Source: Ehrlichia japonica
GTDB lineage: Bacteria > Pseudomonadota > Alphaproteobacteria > Rickettsiales > Anaplasmataceae
Reading direction: 5' to 3'
DNA length: 64,000 bases
Assembly (NCBI RefSeq): GCF_000632845.1
Contig: NZ_CP007474.1
Span: 1 to 64,000, forward strand
Shown in pieces: positions 1-9,087 of this stretch. The position numbers were made by a program, and so were the translations under genes. Position 1 is the stretch's first letter, and each line of letters starts with the position of its first letter. The notes beneath the pieces were generated by a model that saw nothing but the letters and a program-made list of their open reading frames with translations, made no database searches and was not told the DNA's origin.

Positions 1-1005
1 ATGTTAAAAACCATAACAAGTAGATCCAGGCAAAAGAGGGTGCCGGTGTGGTTCATGAGGCAAGCTGGAAGATACCTACCAGAGTACCACGAGGTAGCAA
101 AAAATGCGGGAAGCTTTCTAGAACTGTGTTATACACCAGAGTTAATGAAAGAAGTTACATTGCAACCGGTAAGAAGGTTCGGCTTGGACGCAGCAATAAT
201 GTTTTCAGACATACTAGTAATTCCAGATGCTCTAGGTTGTAAGGTAAGATTCACAAAAGAAGATGGCCCTAAACTACAATTAATATCAAGTTATGATGAA
301 ATCAATATCCCAGAAGAAATAGTATTAGACCATCTTAAAAATGTCTTCGAAGGTATAAAAGAAGTTAAAAGATCACTACAGGAGGATATATCACTAATAG
401 GATTTGCAGGTGCACCCTGGACCATAGCATCCTACATGATAGGAAGAGATAAAAATTTTTCAAAAATAAGAGAGATGTGTTACTTACAAGATAGAAGTTT
501 AGAAAAAATAATAGAAAAGATTACAGAAGTGACAATCTCATATTTAAAAAAACAAATAGAAAGTGGTGTAGACATAATACAAATCTTTGACAGTAATGCA
601 GGAATTGTACCAGCTAGTGAATTCGAAAAGTGGATAATAGATCCTACAGAGAAAATAATATCATCCATACGTGAATCTTACCCAGAATTTCCAATTATAG
701 GTTTTCCAAAGGGTGCAGGGATAATGTATAAAAAATTCTCAGAGAAAACAAAAGTGTCAGTTACAAGTATTGACTACAACATTCCAATATCTTGGGCAAA
801 AAATAATATTTCATCAATATTACAGGGAAATATAGACCCATATCTGGTAGCATATGATAAAAATAAAGCAGTGTCTCAAACAAGGGATCTAATCAACATA
901 ATGAAGGATGAACCATTTATATTTAATTTAGGACATGGAATAATTCCAAGCACTCCTATAGCCAATATCGAGGCACTAATAGAAATAGTAAGATCTAGTA
1001 TTTAA
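1..1005 (+). CDS. hemE: Uroporphyrinogen decarboxylase HemE
   Basis: Decarboxylates the four acetate side chains of uroporphyrinogen III to give coproporphyrinogen III, a cytosolic step of haem synthesis. The 334-residue product carries both family signatures: WFMRQAGR at residues 17-24 near the N-terminus and GFAGAPW at 134-140. The active-site Asp is in MFSD (about D70). Length is close to the family norm of about 340-350, and the first signature sits where it should, so the ATG at base 1 is probably the real start, although its ribosome binding site is outside the window. In Caulobacter and several Rickettsiales hemE borders the replication origin. Confidence 0.96.
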   Translation: MLKTITSRSRQKRVPVWFMRQAGRYLPEYHEVAKNAGSFLELCYTPELMKEVTLQPVRRFGLDAAIMFSDILVIPDALGCKVRFTKEDGPKLQLISSYDEINIPEEIVLDHLKNVFEGIKEVKRSLQEDISLIGFAGAPWTIASYMIGRDKNFSKIREMCYLQDRSLEKIIEKITEVTISYLKKQIESGVDIIQIFDSNAGIVPASEFEKWIIDPTEKIISSIRESYPEFPIIGFPKGAGIMYKKFSEKTKVSVTSIDYNIPISWAKNNISSILQGNIDPYLVAYDKNKAVSQTRDLINIMKDEPFIFNLGHGIIPSTPIANIEALIEIVRSSI

Positions 1006-1039
1006 TATATTTTTAAAAGCAATACCTTAAAATATGAAC

Positions 1040-1066
1040 TTGACAAATCACTGCTTTAACTATAGA
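1040..1066 (+). promoter_or_regulatory. Possible sigma-70 promoter of coxC-ruvC
   Basis: TTGACA at 1040-1045 and TATAGA at 1061-1066 lie in the gap after hemE. The -35 box is perfect and the -10 box is 5/6, but the spacer is only 15 bases, shorter than the usual 17. The start codon of coxC follows 36 bases later, preceded by an AAGGA ribosome binding site. Confidence 0.4.
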
Positions 1067-1101
1067 AACACAATAAATAAATAGTCTTTAAGGATACTGA
1101 A

Positions 1102-1926
1102 ATGAAAGGGAAGCTACATGATCATCATTTAGTAAATCCCAGTCCATGGCCGTTACTGTTTTCATTTACAATACTGATAACAGCATTAGGAGCAGTAGGA
1201 ACAATACATGGCTTACATATTGGTAAGCTTGTACTTGCAATTGGCATACCTTCTGTCAGTATAGTCTTGTACAAGTGGTGGAAAGACATAGTTACAGAAG
1301 CAATTAAAGACAATTGTCATACTGAAATTGTAAAAAAGGGACTTAGATTAGCTATGGCTGCTCTCATCCTTTCAGAAACAATGTTCTTTTTTGGTTTCTT
1401 TTGTTCATTTTTTAAAGCTTGGCTATTTCCCGTACATATACTTGATAACCTAGTACCAGGCAAACTTGTATCCTGGCCTCCAGATGGTATCACTAGACTC
1501 GATCCTTGGTCTATACCTTTGCTAAACACTGTCATTCTTTTATTATCTGGGTGTACATTAACTTGGTCTCATTACTCTCTGATAAACAACGACAATAAGA
1601 ATACAGTAAAGATGTTAGGGATAACCATAGTACTTGGAATCATATTTTCTGTATTTCAAGCTATAGAATATCTACACACAGGATTTTCTTTCCGTGAAAC
1701 TGGAGAAAAAGCCATATATTCTTCAAATTTTTACATGATAACAGGGTTCCATGGGCTACATGTAATAGTTGGTACAATATTTTTAACTATATGTTGGCTT
1801 CGGGTAAAAAAAAATCAGTTGTCTTCAGAAAATCATGTAGGTTTTGAGTGTGCAGCATGGTATTGGCATTTCGTTGATGTTATATGGTTATTGCTGTTTG
1901 TTTTTTTGTATTGGATAAGTTCATAA
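1102..1926 (+). CDS. coxC: Cytochrome c oxidase subunit III
   Basis: Membrane subunit III of the aa3-type terminal oxidase, which supports the catalytic subunit I in the inner membrane. The 274-residue protein opens with the family motif HHLVNPSPWP and has about seven hydrophobic helices. It ends with the conserved WYWHFVDVIWLLLF segment, and the GFHGLHVIVG helix precedes that. An AAGGA ribosome binding site lies seven bases before the ATG. ruvC starts one base after its stop, so the two are probably co-transcribed. Subunits I and II and the haem A genes are not in the window, in line with the dispersed operons of this group. Confidence 0.95.
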   Translation: MKGKLHDHHLVNPSPWPLLFSFTILITALGAVGTIHGLHIGKLVLAIGIPSVSIVLYKWWKDIVTEAIKDNCHTEIVKKGLRLAMAALILSETMFFFGFFCSFFKAWLFPVHILDNLVPGKLVSWPPDGITRLDPWSIPLLNTVILLLSGCTLTWSHYSLINNDNKNTVKMLGITIVLGIIFSVFQAIEYLHTGFSFRETGEKAIYSSNFYMITGFHGLHVIVGTIFLTICWLRVKKNQLSSENHVGFECAAWYWHFVDVIWLLLFVFLYWISS

Positions 1927-1927
1927 T

Positions 1928-2398
1928 ATGAAAATAATAGGTCTTGACCCTGGCTTAAGCTGTACAGGGTGGGGCGTGTTGTCTATTGATAAAGATATAA
2001 AATTAATAGATAAAGGTGTTATTATAACCAATAGTAAAGAAACTACTAGTCAAAGGTTAAACAAAATACATACAGACCTTCTCAATATTCTTAAATTACA
2101 TAGCGCAGACAGTGCATCTATGGAAGAGGTGTTTGTAAATAAGAATCCCAAATCTTCAATATCACTGTGTTATGCTAGAGGTATCTTATTGTTAACTCTG
2201 AACATTATAAACATACCAGTGTTTGAATATTCAACAAATTACGTAAAAAAATTAGTTACAGGTAACGGTCATGCTAGAAAAGAACAAGTACATTTTATGA
2301 TAGAAAAGATTCTAAATATTAAATGCTTAGGTACCTATGATATTTCTGATGCAATAGCTGTTGGCTTATGTCATGCCTATTCTAAAAAGAATTTTTAA
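1928..2398 (+). CDS. ruvC: Holliday junction resolvase RuvC
   Basis: Endonuclease that cuts Holliday junctions symmetrically during recombinational repair, acting with RuvAB. All four metal-binding acidic residues known from E. coli are present at the same numbers: D7 (IGLDPG), E66 or E67 (MEEVF), D138 and D141 (YDISDA). The basic GNGHARKEQV segment is also conserved. At 156 residues it is slightly short at the C-terminus compared with 173 in E. coli. It starts one base after the coxC stop and its last four bases overlap the convergent plsY stop. RuvC is relevant to the heavily recombining paralog array later in the window. Confidence 0.95.
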   Translation: MKIIGLDPGLSCTGWGVLSIDKDIKLIDKGVIITNSKETTSQRLNKIHTDLLNILKLHSADSASMEEVFVNKNPKSSISLCYARGILLLTLNIINIPVFEYSTNYVKKLVTGNGHARKEQVHFMIEKILNIKCLGTYDISDAIAVGLCHAYSKKNF

Positions 2399-2985
2399 TA
2401 TGGTTTTATATCTACCTTGCCTTCTTTTCTAGTAAATATTCGTATTATATTGTCAGTGTGTTGTGTTATGATTAACAGTGTTATATTGAAAAAAATTATG
2501 ATATCATTTACTGTGTAACACATATATACCAGTAACATCACAAAAGTTGTCGATATAATAGACGACAATGATGAATAATTAAACTTTACAAAAAATATAA
2601 TCCAACATAGTAAAAAACATATGGTAAATCTATATTCAATAAGTACCATTGATCCTAAAAAAGTTGATATACCTTTACCACCCTTGAATAATAGCCATAT
2701 AGGAAACATGTGTCCTATTATAGAAAACATAACAGATATCAGAACAAATGTTTGGTCTGAGCTATAATTACTAGCTAACAAGACAGATATAAATCCTTTT
2801 GTTGCGTCTAAGAACAGAGTTAATGCAGCTAATTTTTTGTTTTTTCTGAAGACATTTGTTGCCCCTATGTTACCTGACCCTATTTTTCTAATATCACCTA
2901 ACCCTCCCATATAAGATAATATTAAACCAAATGGTATAGATCCTATTAAATAAGATGATACTAGTATAATGATGTGGACACTCAT
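2395..2985 (-). CDS. plsY: Glycerol-3-phosphate acyltransferase PlsY
   Basis: Integral inner-membrane enzyme that transfers an acyl group from acyl-phosphate to glycerol-3-phosphate, the first step of phospholipid synthesis. The 196-residue protein shows the three conserved cytoplasmic motifs in order: SYLIGSIPFG at the N-terminus, GSGNIGATNVFR (residues about 37-48) and GHMFPIWLLFKGGKGIST (about 91-108). Four to five hydrophobic helices separate them. The gene is convergent with ruvC and divergent from nadC. Its C-terminus is more lysine-rich and less conserved, as is usual in the family. Confidence 0.94.
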   Translation of the reverse strand: MSVHIIILVSSYLIGSIPFGLILSYMGGLGDIRKIGSGNIGATNVFRKNKKLAALTLFLDATKGFISVLLASNYSSDQTFVLISVMFSIIGHMFPIWLLFKGGKGISTFLGSMVLIEYRFTICFLLCWIIFFVKFNYSSLSSIISTTFVMLLVYMCYTVNDIIIFFNITLLIITQHTDNIIRIFTRKEGKVDIKPY

Positions 2986-3080
2986 ACTATATTACAATTA
3001 ATTTACATTAAAATGATATAAGATTTTCACATTACTTCAATATTGTTATAATAATTAAGATACAAAATGGTGTAACGGAT

Positions 3081-3920
3081 ATGAATATTTCATTTTCAGA
3101 GATTATATACAGTGCATTAAAAGAAGACTTAGGAGAAAAAGGTGATATAACTACTAATAGTATATTGATGAATGAAAAAGTAAATTTTAATATAAATGCA
3201 AGGGAAAATTTAGTAGTTTGTGGAATTCCTATATTGGAAGAAATTTTTAACATGAATGAAAAATATATAAAATATGAAACTCATAAGAAAGATGGGGATA
3301 TAACAGAAAAGAACAGTATTTTAGTGAGCGGAGAAGCATTAGCAGTACGCTTAATGTCTATTGAAAGGGTTATTTTAAACTTTATCCAACATGCTTCTGG
3401 CATAGCATCAATTACTAGGCAATTTGTTGATGAAGTATCTGGTACAAAAGCTAAAATTCGTAGTACTAGAAAGACTACTCCTGGATTAAGAATATTGGAT
3501 AAGTACTCTGTACATGTCGGAGGTGGAGAAAATTACAGAAATAGTTTATACGATGGTGTGCTTATAAAAGATAATCATATAGCTAGCTGTGGAAGCATAA
3601 CTTTAGCTATACAAAGACTTAGAATGAATTTAAAAAATGAGTATATTGCTATTGAATGTGACAATATATCTCAGGTTAAGGAATCACTATATAATAATGT
3701 GGATATGATCTTACTGGACAATATGAGTGTTAGTGAAATAAAAGAAGCAGTAGATATAGTTAATGGAAAAGCAGTTTTAGAAGTCTCAGGATGTGTAAAT
3801 ATAGGAAATGTTAGAAACATTGCACTAACAGGCGTGGATTATATTTCTATTGGTTGTATAACTAATTCTTTCAAGAATAAAGACATAGGTCTTGACATTG
3901 AATGCAACAACAGTGACTAA
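3081..3920 (+). CDS. nadC: Nicotinate-nucleotide diphosphorylase (carboxylating) NadC
   Basis: Quinolinate phosphoribosyltransferase, which makes nicotinate mononucleotide from quinolinate and PRPP in de novo NAD synthesis. The 279-residue protein has the N-terminal open sandwich domain and a C-terminal barrel with the signatures RSTRKTTPGLR, GGGENYR, DGVLIKDNHI and the late glycine-rich GVDYISIG. Length matches the family at about 280. The gene stands alone between divergent plsY and convergent dnaJ. nadA and nadB are not in the window. Confidence 0.95.
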   Translation: MNISFSEIIYSALKEDLGEKGDITTNSILMNEKVNFNINARENLVVCGIPILEEIFNMNEKYIKYETHKKDGDITEKNSILVSGEALAVRLMSIERVILNFIQHASGIASITRQFVDEVSGTKAKIRSTRKTTPGLRILDKYSVHVGGGENYRNSLYDGVLIKDNHIASCGSITLAIQRLRMNLKNEYIAIECDNISQVKESLYNNVDMILLDNMSVSEIKEAVDIVNGKAVLEVSGCVNIGNVRNIALTGVDYISIGCITNSFKNKDIGLDIECNNSD

Positions 3921-3970
3921 ATTAGTTAAATTTAAACATTTTATGTGTATTCTCTATGAACAATTAATAC

Positions 3971-5113
3971 TTAATTTGATCTTATATCTTTCCAGAAACT
4001 TCTTACTTTTTGGAAAAAACCTGTTGACTGAGGATTGCAATCTACATTAGGTTCATCATCAAATTTTTGTAACAATTCTTTCTGTTGTTTTGTTAACCTT
4101 ACAGGAGTTTCTACAGTTAGCTGTATATACATATCTCCTCTTTTAGATGAATTTATAATTGGCATTCCTTTTTCCTTTAGCCTTAACTTATCTCCATTTT
4201 GCGATCCTTCTGGGACTTTTACTTTTGTCCATGTGCTATCTATAGATGGCATTTCTATATATCCACCTAATGCAGCAAGTGTCATTTTTATAGGTACATT
4301 ACAATAAAGATCAGCTCCATTTCGTGTAAAGAATTTATGTTTTTGTATATTAGGGTAAACATACAAATCTCCACTCCTTGCACCTCTATAACCTGCTTCT
4401 CCTTTCCCATTTAATCTAATCTTATTACCACTTTCTATTCCTTTTGGAATAGTAACAAGTAGATTAATTTCATCTCTTGCACGACCACTTCCAGAGCACT
4501 TTTTGCACTTATTTTGTATTATTTCTCCTTCCCCATTACATATGTGACATGTTCTTTCTATTGTAAAAAACCCTTGTTGTGTTCTAACGTTACCTACACC
4601 ATGACAAGTACTACATTGTACAGATTTTGCTGATCCTTCACTTCCAGAGCCACTACAGCTTGAACATTTTATGTAAGTAACATAACTGATAGGTACCTTC
4701 TTACCATTGAATGAATCTTCCAAGGTTATCTCTATATCAAACCTTAAGTCTGATCCCGCAACACTACCATCATGTCTTCTAGATGATCCTCTTCCTCCTC
4801 TAAATCCTCCACCGAAAAGATCATTAAATATATCAGAAAAATCGCCAGGAAAGCCATTGTTAAAATCAAATCCACCTCTTCCAGAATTATCAAAAGCATT
4901 GTGTCCATATTTATCATATGCTGCTCTCTTATTTTGATCTATAAGTACATCGTAAGCTTCTGATAATTCTTTGAATTTTTCTTCTGCTTCCTTATTACCA
5001 GGATTTTTGTCAGGGTGGTACTTCAGTGCCATTTTCCTATAAGCTTTTTTTATCTCTTCTGGTGTTGCACTCTTACTTACACCTAACAGGTCATAATAGT
5101 CGCTTTTGCTCAT
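3971..5113 (-). CDS. dnaJ: Chaperone DnaJ
   Basis: Hsp40 co-chaperone that delivers unfolded clients to DnaK and stimulates its ATPase. The 380-residue protein has the full type-I architecture: a J domain with HPD at 33-35, a Gly/Phe-rich linker (about 75-115), and a zinc domain with four CxxCxGxG-type repeats ([32 protein letters not shown]). The C-terminal substrate-binding beta domains follow. dnaK is not adjacent. The start is the ATG directly before the conserved YYDLLGV. Confidence 0.97.
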   Translation of the reverse strand: MSKSDYYDLLGVSKSATPEEIKKAYRKMALKYHPDKNPGNKEAEEKFKELSEAYDVLIDQNKRAAYDKYGHNAFDNSGRGGFDFNNGFPGDFSDIFNDLFGGGFRGGRGSSRRHDGSVAGSDLRFDIEITLEDSFNGKKVPISYVTYIKCSSCSGSGSEGSAKSVQCSTCHGVGNVRTQQGFFTIERTCHICNGEGEIIQNKCKKCSGSGRARDEINLLVTIPKGIESGNKIRLNGKGEAGYRGARSGDLYVYPNIQKHKFFTRNGADLYCNVPIKMTLAALGGYIEMPSIDSTWTKVKVPEGSQNGDKLRLKEKGMPIINSSKRGDMYIQLTVETPVRLTKQQKELLQKFDDEPNVDCNPQSTGFFQKVRSFWKDIRSN

Positions 5114-5176
5114 ACCAATTCTTCTTTATAAGTATCAGGTAAAATATTTATATACGATTTAAAAAAAATTCAAGAC

Positions 5177-7288
5177 TTACCTATGTGTATTTTTAATCTT
5201 ACTAAAATCTGTAACTAAGTCAAAGATATAAAAGGCATTTTTAACAATAGAAAGCCTATTTTTACATAAATCTTTATTTTCTTGATCATTTACCTTCACA
5301 TTATCCATAAAATTATTTACACAACAACTCAAATTATAAAGGTTATCTAACGATTCTTCAAATTTGTTGTCTTTTATTAACCTTTTTATATTATTTTTTT
5401 GATAATTTATCTCTTTATATAAATCAATTTCTTCTTTTTCTACAAATAATCTTTTGTTGCATTTGTGACTTTTTATACTATTGAGATTGTCTTCCTTTGT
5501 AATTATATTACATATTCTTTTATATGCTTTTATTATTTCAGCTCCATTTTTGGTAAAAATATAATCGTTAAGAAACTCAGCCTCTTTTTTTATTAACAAC
5601 AGATTATTAAATTTTCTGCTTTCGATTACAGCATTTATTATATCTTCTTTAATACCGTTTCCTTTTAAGATAATTTTGAATCTATTTGAACAAAACTCTA
5701 TCACAGAGGAAATAATATCCTTTCTTCTATTTGTTCTTGATATTACATCCTTAATTTTATCAATAGCAGTTTTTTCCATTATTGCAAATGAGTATAACGA
5801 GACAGATTTTTCTATTAAAAGTTTTATTGGTATATTAAGATTATTTTCTAGTATTATTCTAATAATTGATATAGCCATCCTTCTGATAGAAAAAGGATCA
5901 CGGGAACTAGTGACTTGTTCCCCTGCTACTATCATTCCAACTAAACTATCTATTTTATCAGATATAGATACGGCTATTGCTATAGGAGAAGAAGGACATT
6001 CTTTTTGTGAATTTGTTGGTTCATAATGACTAACTATGGACTCTGATATTTCTAATGGTTCATTGAAGTAAGAAGCGTAATACCCTCCTATTACTCCCTG
6101 TAGCTCTGGAAATTCTTTTACAGCTAATGTTGATAAATCAAATTTAGATAACTTTGCTGCTCTTTCTACTTTTATTAATGAAGAATGAGGTATCCATATG
6201 GAAATGTACTTTGATAAAGCTATGATACGATTCACTTTTTCAAAAACAGAACCAAGTTTTGCATGAAATACTATTTGTTTTAGCTTTTCTATGTAGTAAT
6301 CAATACCATATTCTTTATCTTTTTTTATTAGAAAACTTGCATCTACTAGTCTGGCATTTAGTACATTATTGTGTCCTCTTATTATATTATCATTTGATAT
6401 GGTAGATATTGTAATGAAGTTTGTGATTTTATCTCCTGTAAAAACAGCTAAGTATTTTTGATGATTGTGCATTACGCTCAGTATTAATTCTTTCGGTAAT
6501 TCAGAAAATTTTTCATCTACTGATCCCATTATAACTACTGGGTATTCTAAAGTACCGTTTAATTTATTAATTAATTGTTGATTATTTTCACATGTTAAAT
6601 TACTTTTTTCAGTTAGATTTTTTATTTGGTTTAATATAAAATTAATTCTTTCTTCTTGACATAAAATTACATTGTTGTTTTTTAGCTGTAAAATATAAGA
6701 GTTGAAATCTGTAACTTCAAAGAATTCTTTATTTATAAGTCTGTTACCGCAGGATTTGTTGTTTGCTTCCATATCAGCAAATTTTATTGGTAATACTTTC
6801 CCGTCTAGTATACACATTAAATTTAATATAGGACGAATCCAATATGTTTTTCCACTTCCCCATCTCATTTTTTTATCCCATGGAAAGTTATTTAACATAT
6901 TTTCTATAATTAATAAAATTATATGTTCTGTACTTGTTTCTACACTACTACTAAGTTCAGCATAATAAAAATTATCATTACCAACTTTGCAAACTATAAG
7001 ATCACTTAACTTTTTACCAACTTTTTTTAAAAAACCTTCTATTGCAATTTTATTTTCTGATACCCTTGGTCCTTTTATTTTCAATGTGTTATTGGATAAG
7101 TTATAAAATATATTTTTTACATATAAAGTTAATCTATTTGAAGTTATAAACACCTTCATTAGCTCAAAACTAATATTATGACGACTTAATTCTTTTTTTA
7201 CATAAGAATTCATGTATGAATGTGCACTACTCTGCATTTCAGGAGGTATTTCTTCTGATAAGCATTCAAATAATAGTTCTAAAGGCAT
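5177..7288 (-). CDS. glyS: Glycyl-tRNA synthetase beta subunit
   Basis: Beta chain of the bacterial alpha2-beta2 glycyl-tRNA synthetase, needed for tRNA-Gly recognition. The 703-residue length matches the family. Recognisable segments include the N-terminal LLFECLSEEIPPEMQ, the FPWDKKMRWG stretch, and SVMHNHQKYLAVF with the nearby RGHNNVLNARLVDASF. The C-terminal third is AT-rich and more variable. The gene follows glyQ by 15 bases, so the two subunits are co-transcribed, as is normal. Confidence 0.95.
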   Translation of the reverse strand: MPLELLFECLSEEIPPEMQSSAHSYMNSYVKKELSRHNISFELMKVFITSNRLTLYVKNIFYNLSNNTLKIKGPRVSENKIAIEGFLKKVGKKLSDLIVCKVGNDNFYYAELSSSVETSTEHIILLIIENMLNNFPWDKKMRWGSGKTYWIRPILNLMCILDGKVLPIKFADMEANNKSCGNRLINKEFFEVTDFNSYILQLKNNNVILCQEERINFILNQIKNLTEKSNLTCENNQQLINKLNGTLEYPVVIMGSVDEKFSELPKELILSVMHNHQKYLAVFTGDKITNFITISTISNDNIIRGHNNVLNARLVDASFLIKKDKEYGIDYYIEKLKQIVFHAKLGSVFEKVNRIIALSKYISIWIPHSSLIKVERAAKLSKFDLSTLAVKEFPELQGVIGGYYASYFNEPLEISESIVSHYEPTNSQKECPSSPIAIAVSISDKIDSLVGMIVAGEQVTSSRDPFSIRRMAISIIRIILENNLNIPIKLLIEKSVSLYSFAIMEKTAIDKIKDVISRTNRRKDIISSVIEFCSNRFKIILKGNGIKEDIINAVIESRKFNNLLLIKKEAEFLNDYIFTKNGAEIIKAYKRICNIITKEDNLNSIKSHKCNKRLFVEKEEIDLYKEINYQKNNIKRLIKDNKFEESLDNLYNLSCCVNNFMDNVKVNDQENKDLCKNRLSIVKNAFYIFDLVTDFSKIKNTHR

Positions 7289-7303
7289 GTCATTTTACTT
7301 ATT

Positions 7304-8146
7304 TTAGTGACACTGAGTATATAAGCTACAACATAAATTTGCAAGTTTACGTACACGTAGTATATAAGATGCACGTTCATTAACTCCAATAACTCCACGA
7401 GACTCAAGTAAATTAAGAATATGACTGGCTTTTGTGCAAATATCATATGCTGCTAATGGCAGCTTTTTTTCTATTAAAGAAATGCATATTTGTTCAGCTT
7501 CATTAAATTGCTTGAAAAGAATATCTACATCATAATAATCTAAAGCTAATTTAGAAAATTCATATTCACGTTGTTTAAATATATCACCATAAGTTGTTCC
7601 ATGATCATCCCATAATATTTTATATACACTGTCAACATTTTGAATTATCATTGCTATTCTTTCTAAACCGTACGCAATTTCTCCTGGAGCTGAAGAACAC
7701 TCAATACCGCCTACTTGTTGCATATAAGTAAACTGAGTTATCTCCATACCATTACAGGTAACTTCCCATCCTAGACCCCAAGCACCAATACTTGGATTTT
7801 CCCAATCATCTTCTATAAATTTTATATCGTGAGTTTTAATAGATATTCCTATTTTTTCTAAGCTTTTTAAGTAATCTGATTGTAACTCTGTATTAGATGG
7901 CTTTATTAGTACTTGATACTGATGGTGCTGATACAAACGATTTGGATTATCACCATATCTTCCATCACATGGTCTAATAACAGGTTGAACGTAAGCCAAT
8001 TTCCAAGGCTTTTTTGATATTGCTGCCATTGAAGTTGCTGGATGAAGAGTTGCTGCTCCTAATTCAGAAGTGTATGGATGAAATATTGTGCATCCATATT
8101 CTTCCCAATAACATTGTAAGTTTCTTATTATACTTTGAAAATTCAC
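7304..8146 (-). CDS. glyQ: Glycyl-tRNA synthetase alpha subunit
   Basis: Catalytic alpha chain that activates glycine and charges tRNA-Gly together with GlyS. It has strong family motifs: NLQCYWEEYGC, YVQPVIRPCDGRYG, NPNRLYQHHQYQV, WENPSIGAWGLGWEV and ITQFTYMQQVGG. I place the start at the GTG at 8146, giving 280 residues beginning MNFQSIIRNLQ, because homologs begin there. A TTG at 8161 would add five residues but has an AGGA touching it rather than at a working distance. glyS follows 15 bases downstream. Confidence 0.93.
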   Translation of the reverse strand: MNFQSIIRNLQCYWEEYGCTIFHPYTSELGAATLHPATSMAAISKKPWKLAYVQPVIRPCDGRYGDNPNRLYQHHQYQVLIKPSNTELQSDYLKSLEKIGISIKTHDIKFIEDDWENPSIGAWGLGWEVTCNGMEITQFTYMQQVGGIECSSAPGEIAYGLERIAMIIQNVDSVYKILWDDHGTTYGDIFKQREYEFSKLALDYYDVDILFKQFNEAEQICISLIEKKLPLAAYDICTKASHILNLLESRGVIGVNERASYILRVRKLANLCCSLYTQCH

Positions 8147-8161
8147 AAAACATATAACCAA

Positions 8162-8422
8162 TCCTAATTATCGATATTATAGAATAATAACAGGAAATTA
8201 CACAAGGTTTATTTTTTTATATATTATTAATTTTTTTTATTAAACATATAATTTATTTAAAATAATTATAATAATAATTTATTTATTAAATATAAAAGTT
8301 ATATACTAGTATGTGTATTTTTAATGGTTTGATTTTTTCTTGCATTTTTGTTTCATCAGTATAATCTTTGTTAATCATGAGGTAATGTTTGCTAATTACT
8401 ATATAGTTGTCTTTTGTATAGA
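8162..8422. other. AT-rich divergent intergenic region
   Basis: Very A/T-rich stretch between glyQp (minus) and tRNA-Gln (plus) with long T and A runs. It must hold the promoters for both directions, but no convincing -35/-10 pair or gene is visible to me. Confidence 0.4.
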
Positions 8423-8494
8423 TGGGATGTCGCCAAGTGGTAAGGCAACGGTTTTTGATACCGTCATTCGAAGGTTCGAGTCCTTCCATCCCAG
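8423..8494 (+). tRNA. tRNA-Gln (anticodon UUG)
   Basis: Complete cloverleaf. The acceptor stem TGGGATG (8423-8429) pairs with CATCCCA (8487-8493). The anticodon stem ACGGT/ACCGT encloses the loop TTTTGAT with anticodon TTG at 8455-8457, and the T arm contains GGTTCGAGTCC. The discriminator base is G at 8494. The CCA end is not encoded (next bases CCG), so it must be added post-transcriptionally. Confidence 0.96.
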
Positions 8495-8526
8495 CCGTTT
8501 TTCAAGTAATTTTACATGCTAACCTT

Positions 8527-9087
8527 ATGTTTTTTTATAGATACATGTTATTCTCCTTTATATTAAGAAAAATAAAGAATCTTGTAGTTAATCTGCTGTT
8601 TTTTGCAATATTTCTTTATTTTTCTTCTCTTATTTTTATAGCTATGAAAGAAGGAATTAGTGTTGCTTTTGCATACAAAGATCCTAAAAATGTTGCTATT
8701 TACGCTTATAAGTATTTAAAGTGGTGTTATTATAACTCTGGTTCACTAACTTACTCTATATTTTTTAAAGCAGGTGTATCATTAGTTATACCTTTTTGGT
8801 TTTATTTGAAGATTTCTAAAATTAATTGGAGTAGATTTTTTAGGAGTCTATTTGAATATGTATTCTCTATGTTAAAAAAAGATACTTATGATAGTAGAAA
8901 CTTGGAATTTAACGGTAAGAATAATATTGATTTTGAAAAAACTGATTATCGTGAAGAACTTTATAGAATAAAAAGAAATGCAATAATAGAAATAGAAGAA
9001 TCAATAAATAAAATGACTTCAGAGATTTTATGTATAAAAAATAAAAAGGATAGTGAGAATTATAATAACATAATTGACAAAAATTAA
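8527..9087 (+). CDS. Hypothetical membrane protein
   Basis: I do not recognise the family. Starting at the ATG at 8527 gives 186 residues; an in-frame start further upstream would lie inside tRNA-Gln and is not credible. There are two strongly hydrophobic stretches, around residues 15-37 (NLLFFAIFLYFSSLIFIAM) and 75-95 (FFKAGVSLVIPFWFYLKI). A charged C-terminal tail follows, with a helical, possibly coiled-coil segment rich in E, I and K (ELYRIKRNAIIEIEESINK). The tail looks cytoplasmic. The stop overlaps the convergent ubiH stop by four bases. ATG at 8545 is an alternative start. Confidence 0.6.
   Translation: MFFYRYMLFSFILRKIKNLVVNLLFFAIFLYFSSLIFIAMKEGISVAFAYKDPKNVAIYAYKYLKWCYYNSGSLTYSIFFKAGVSLVIPFWFYLKISKINWSRFFRSLFEYVFSMLKKDTYDSRNLEFNGKNNIDFEKTDYREELYRIKRNAIIEIEESINKMTSEILCIKNKKDSENYNNIIDKN

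Noticed and set aside
5676-6026. 116-codon plus-strand open frame inside glyS
   Set aside because: It is antisense to a well-conserved gene in a low-GC genome, with no ribosome binding site or family resemblance; the same holds for other antisense frames in thrS, gap, secA and ftsZ.
8422-8526. N-terminal extension of the membrane protein back to 8422
   Set aside because: It would translate almost the whole tRNA-Gln gene; the ATG at 8527 is far more likely.
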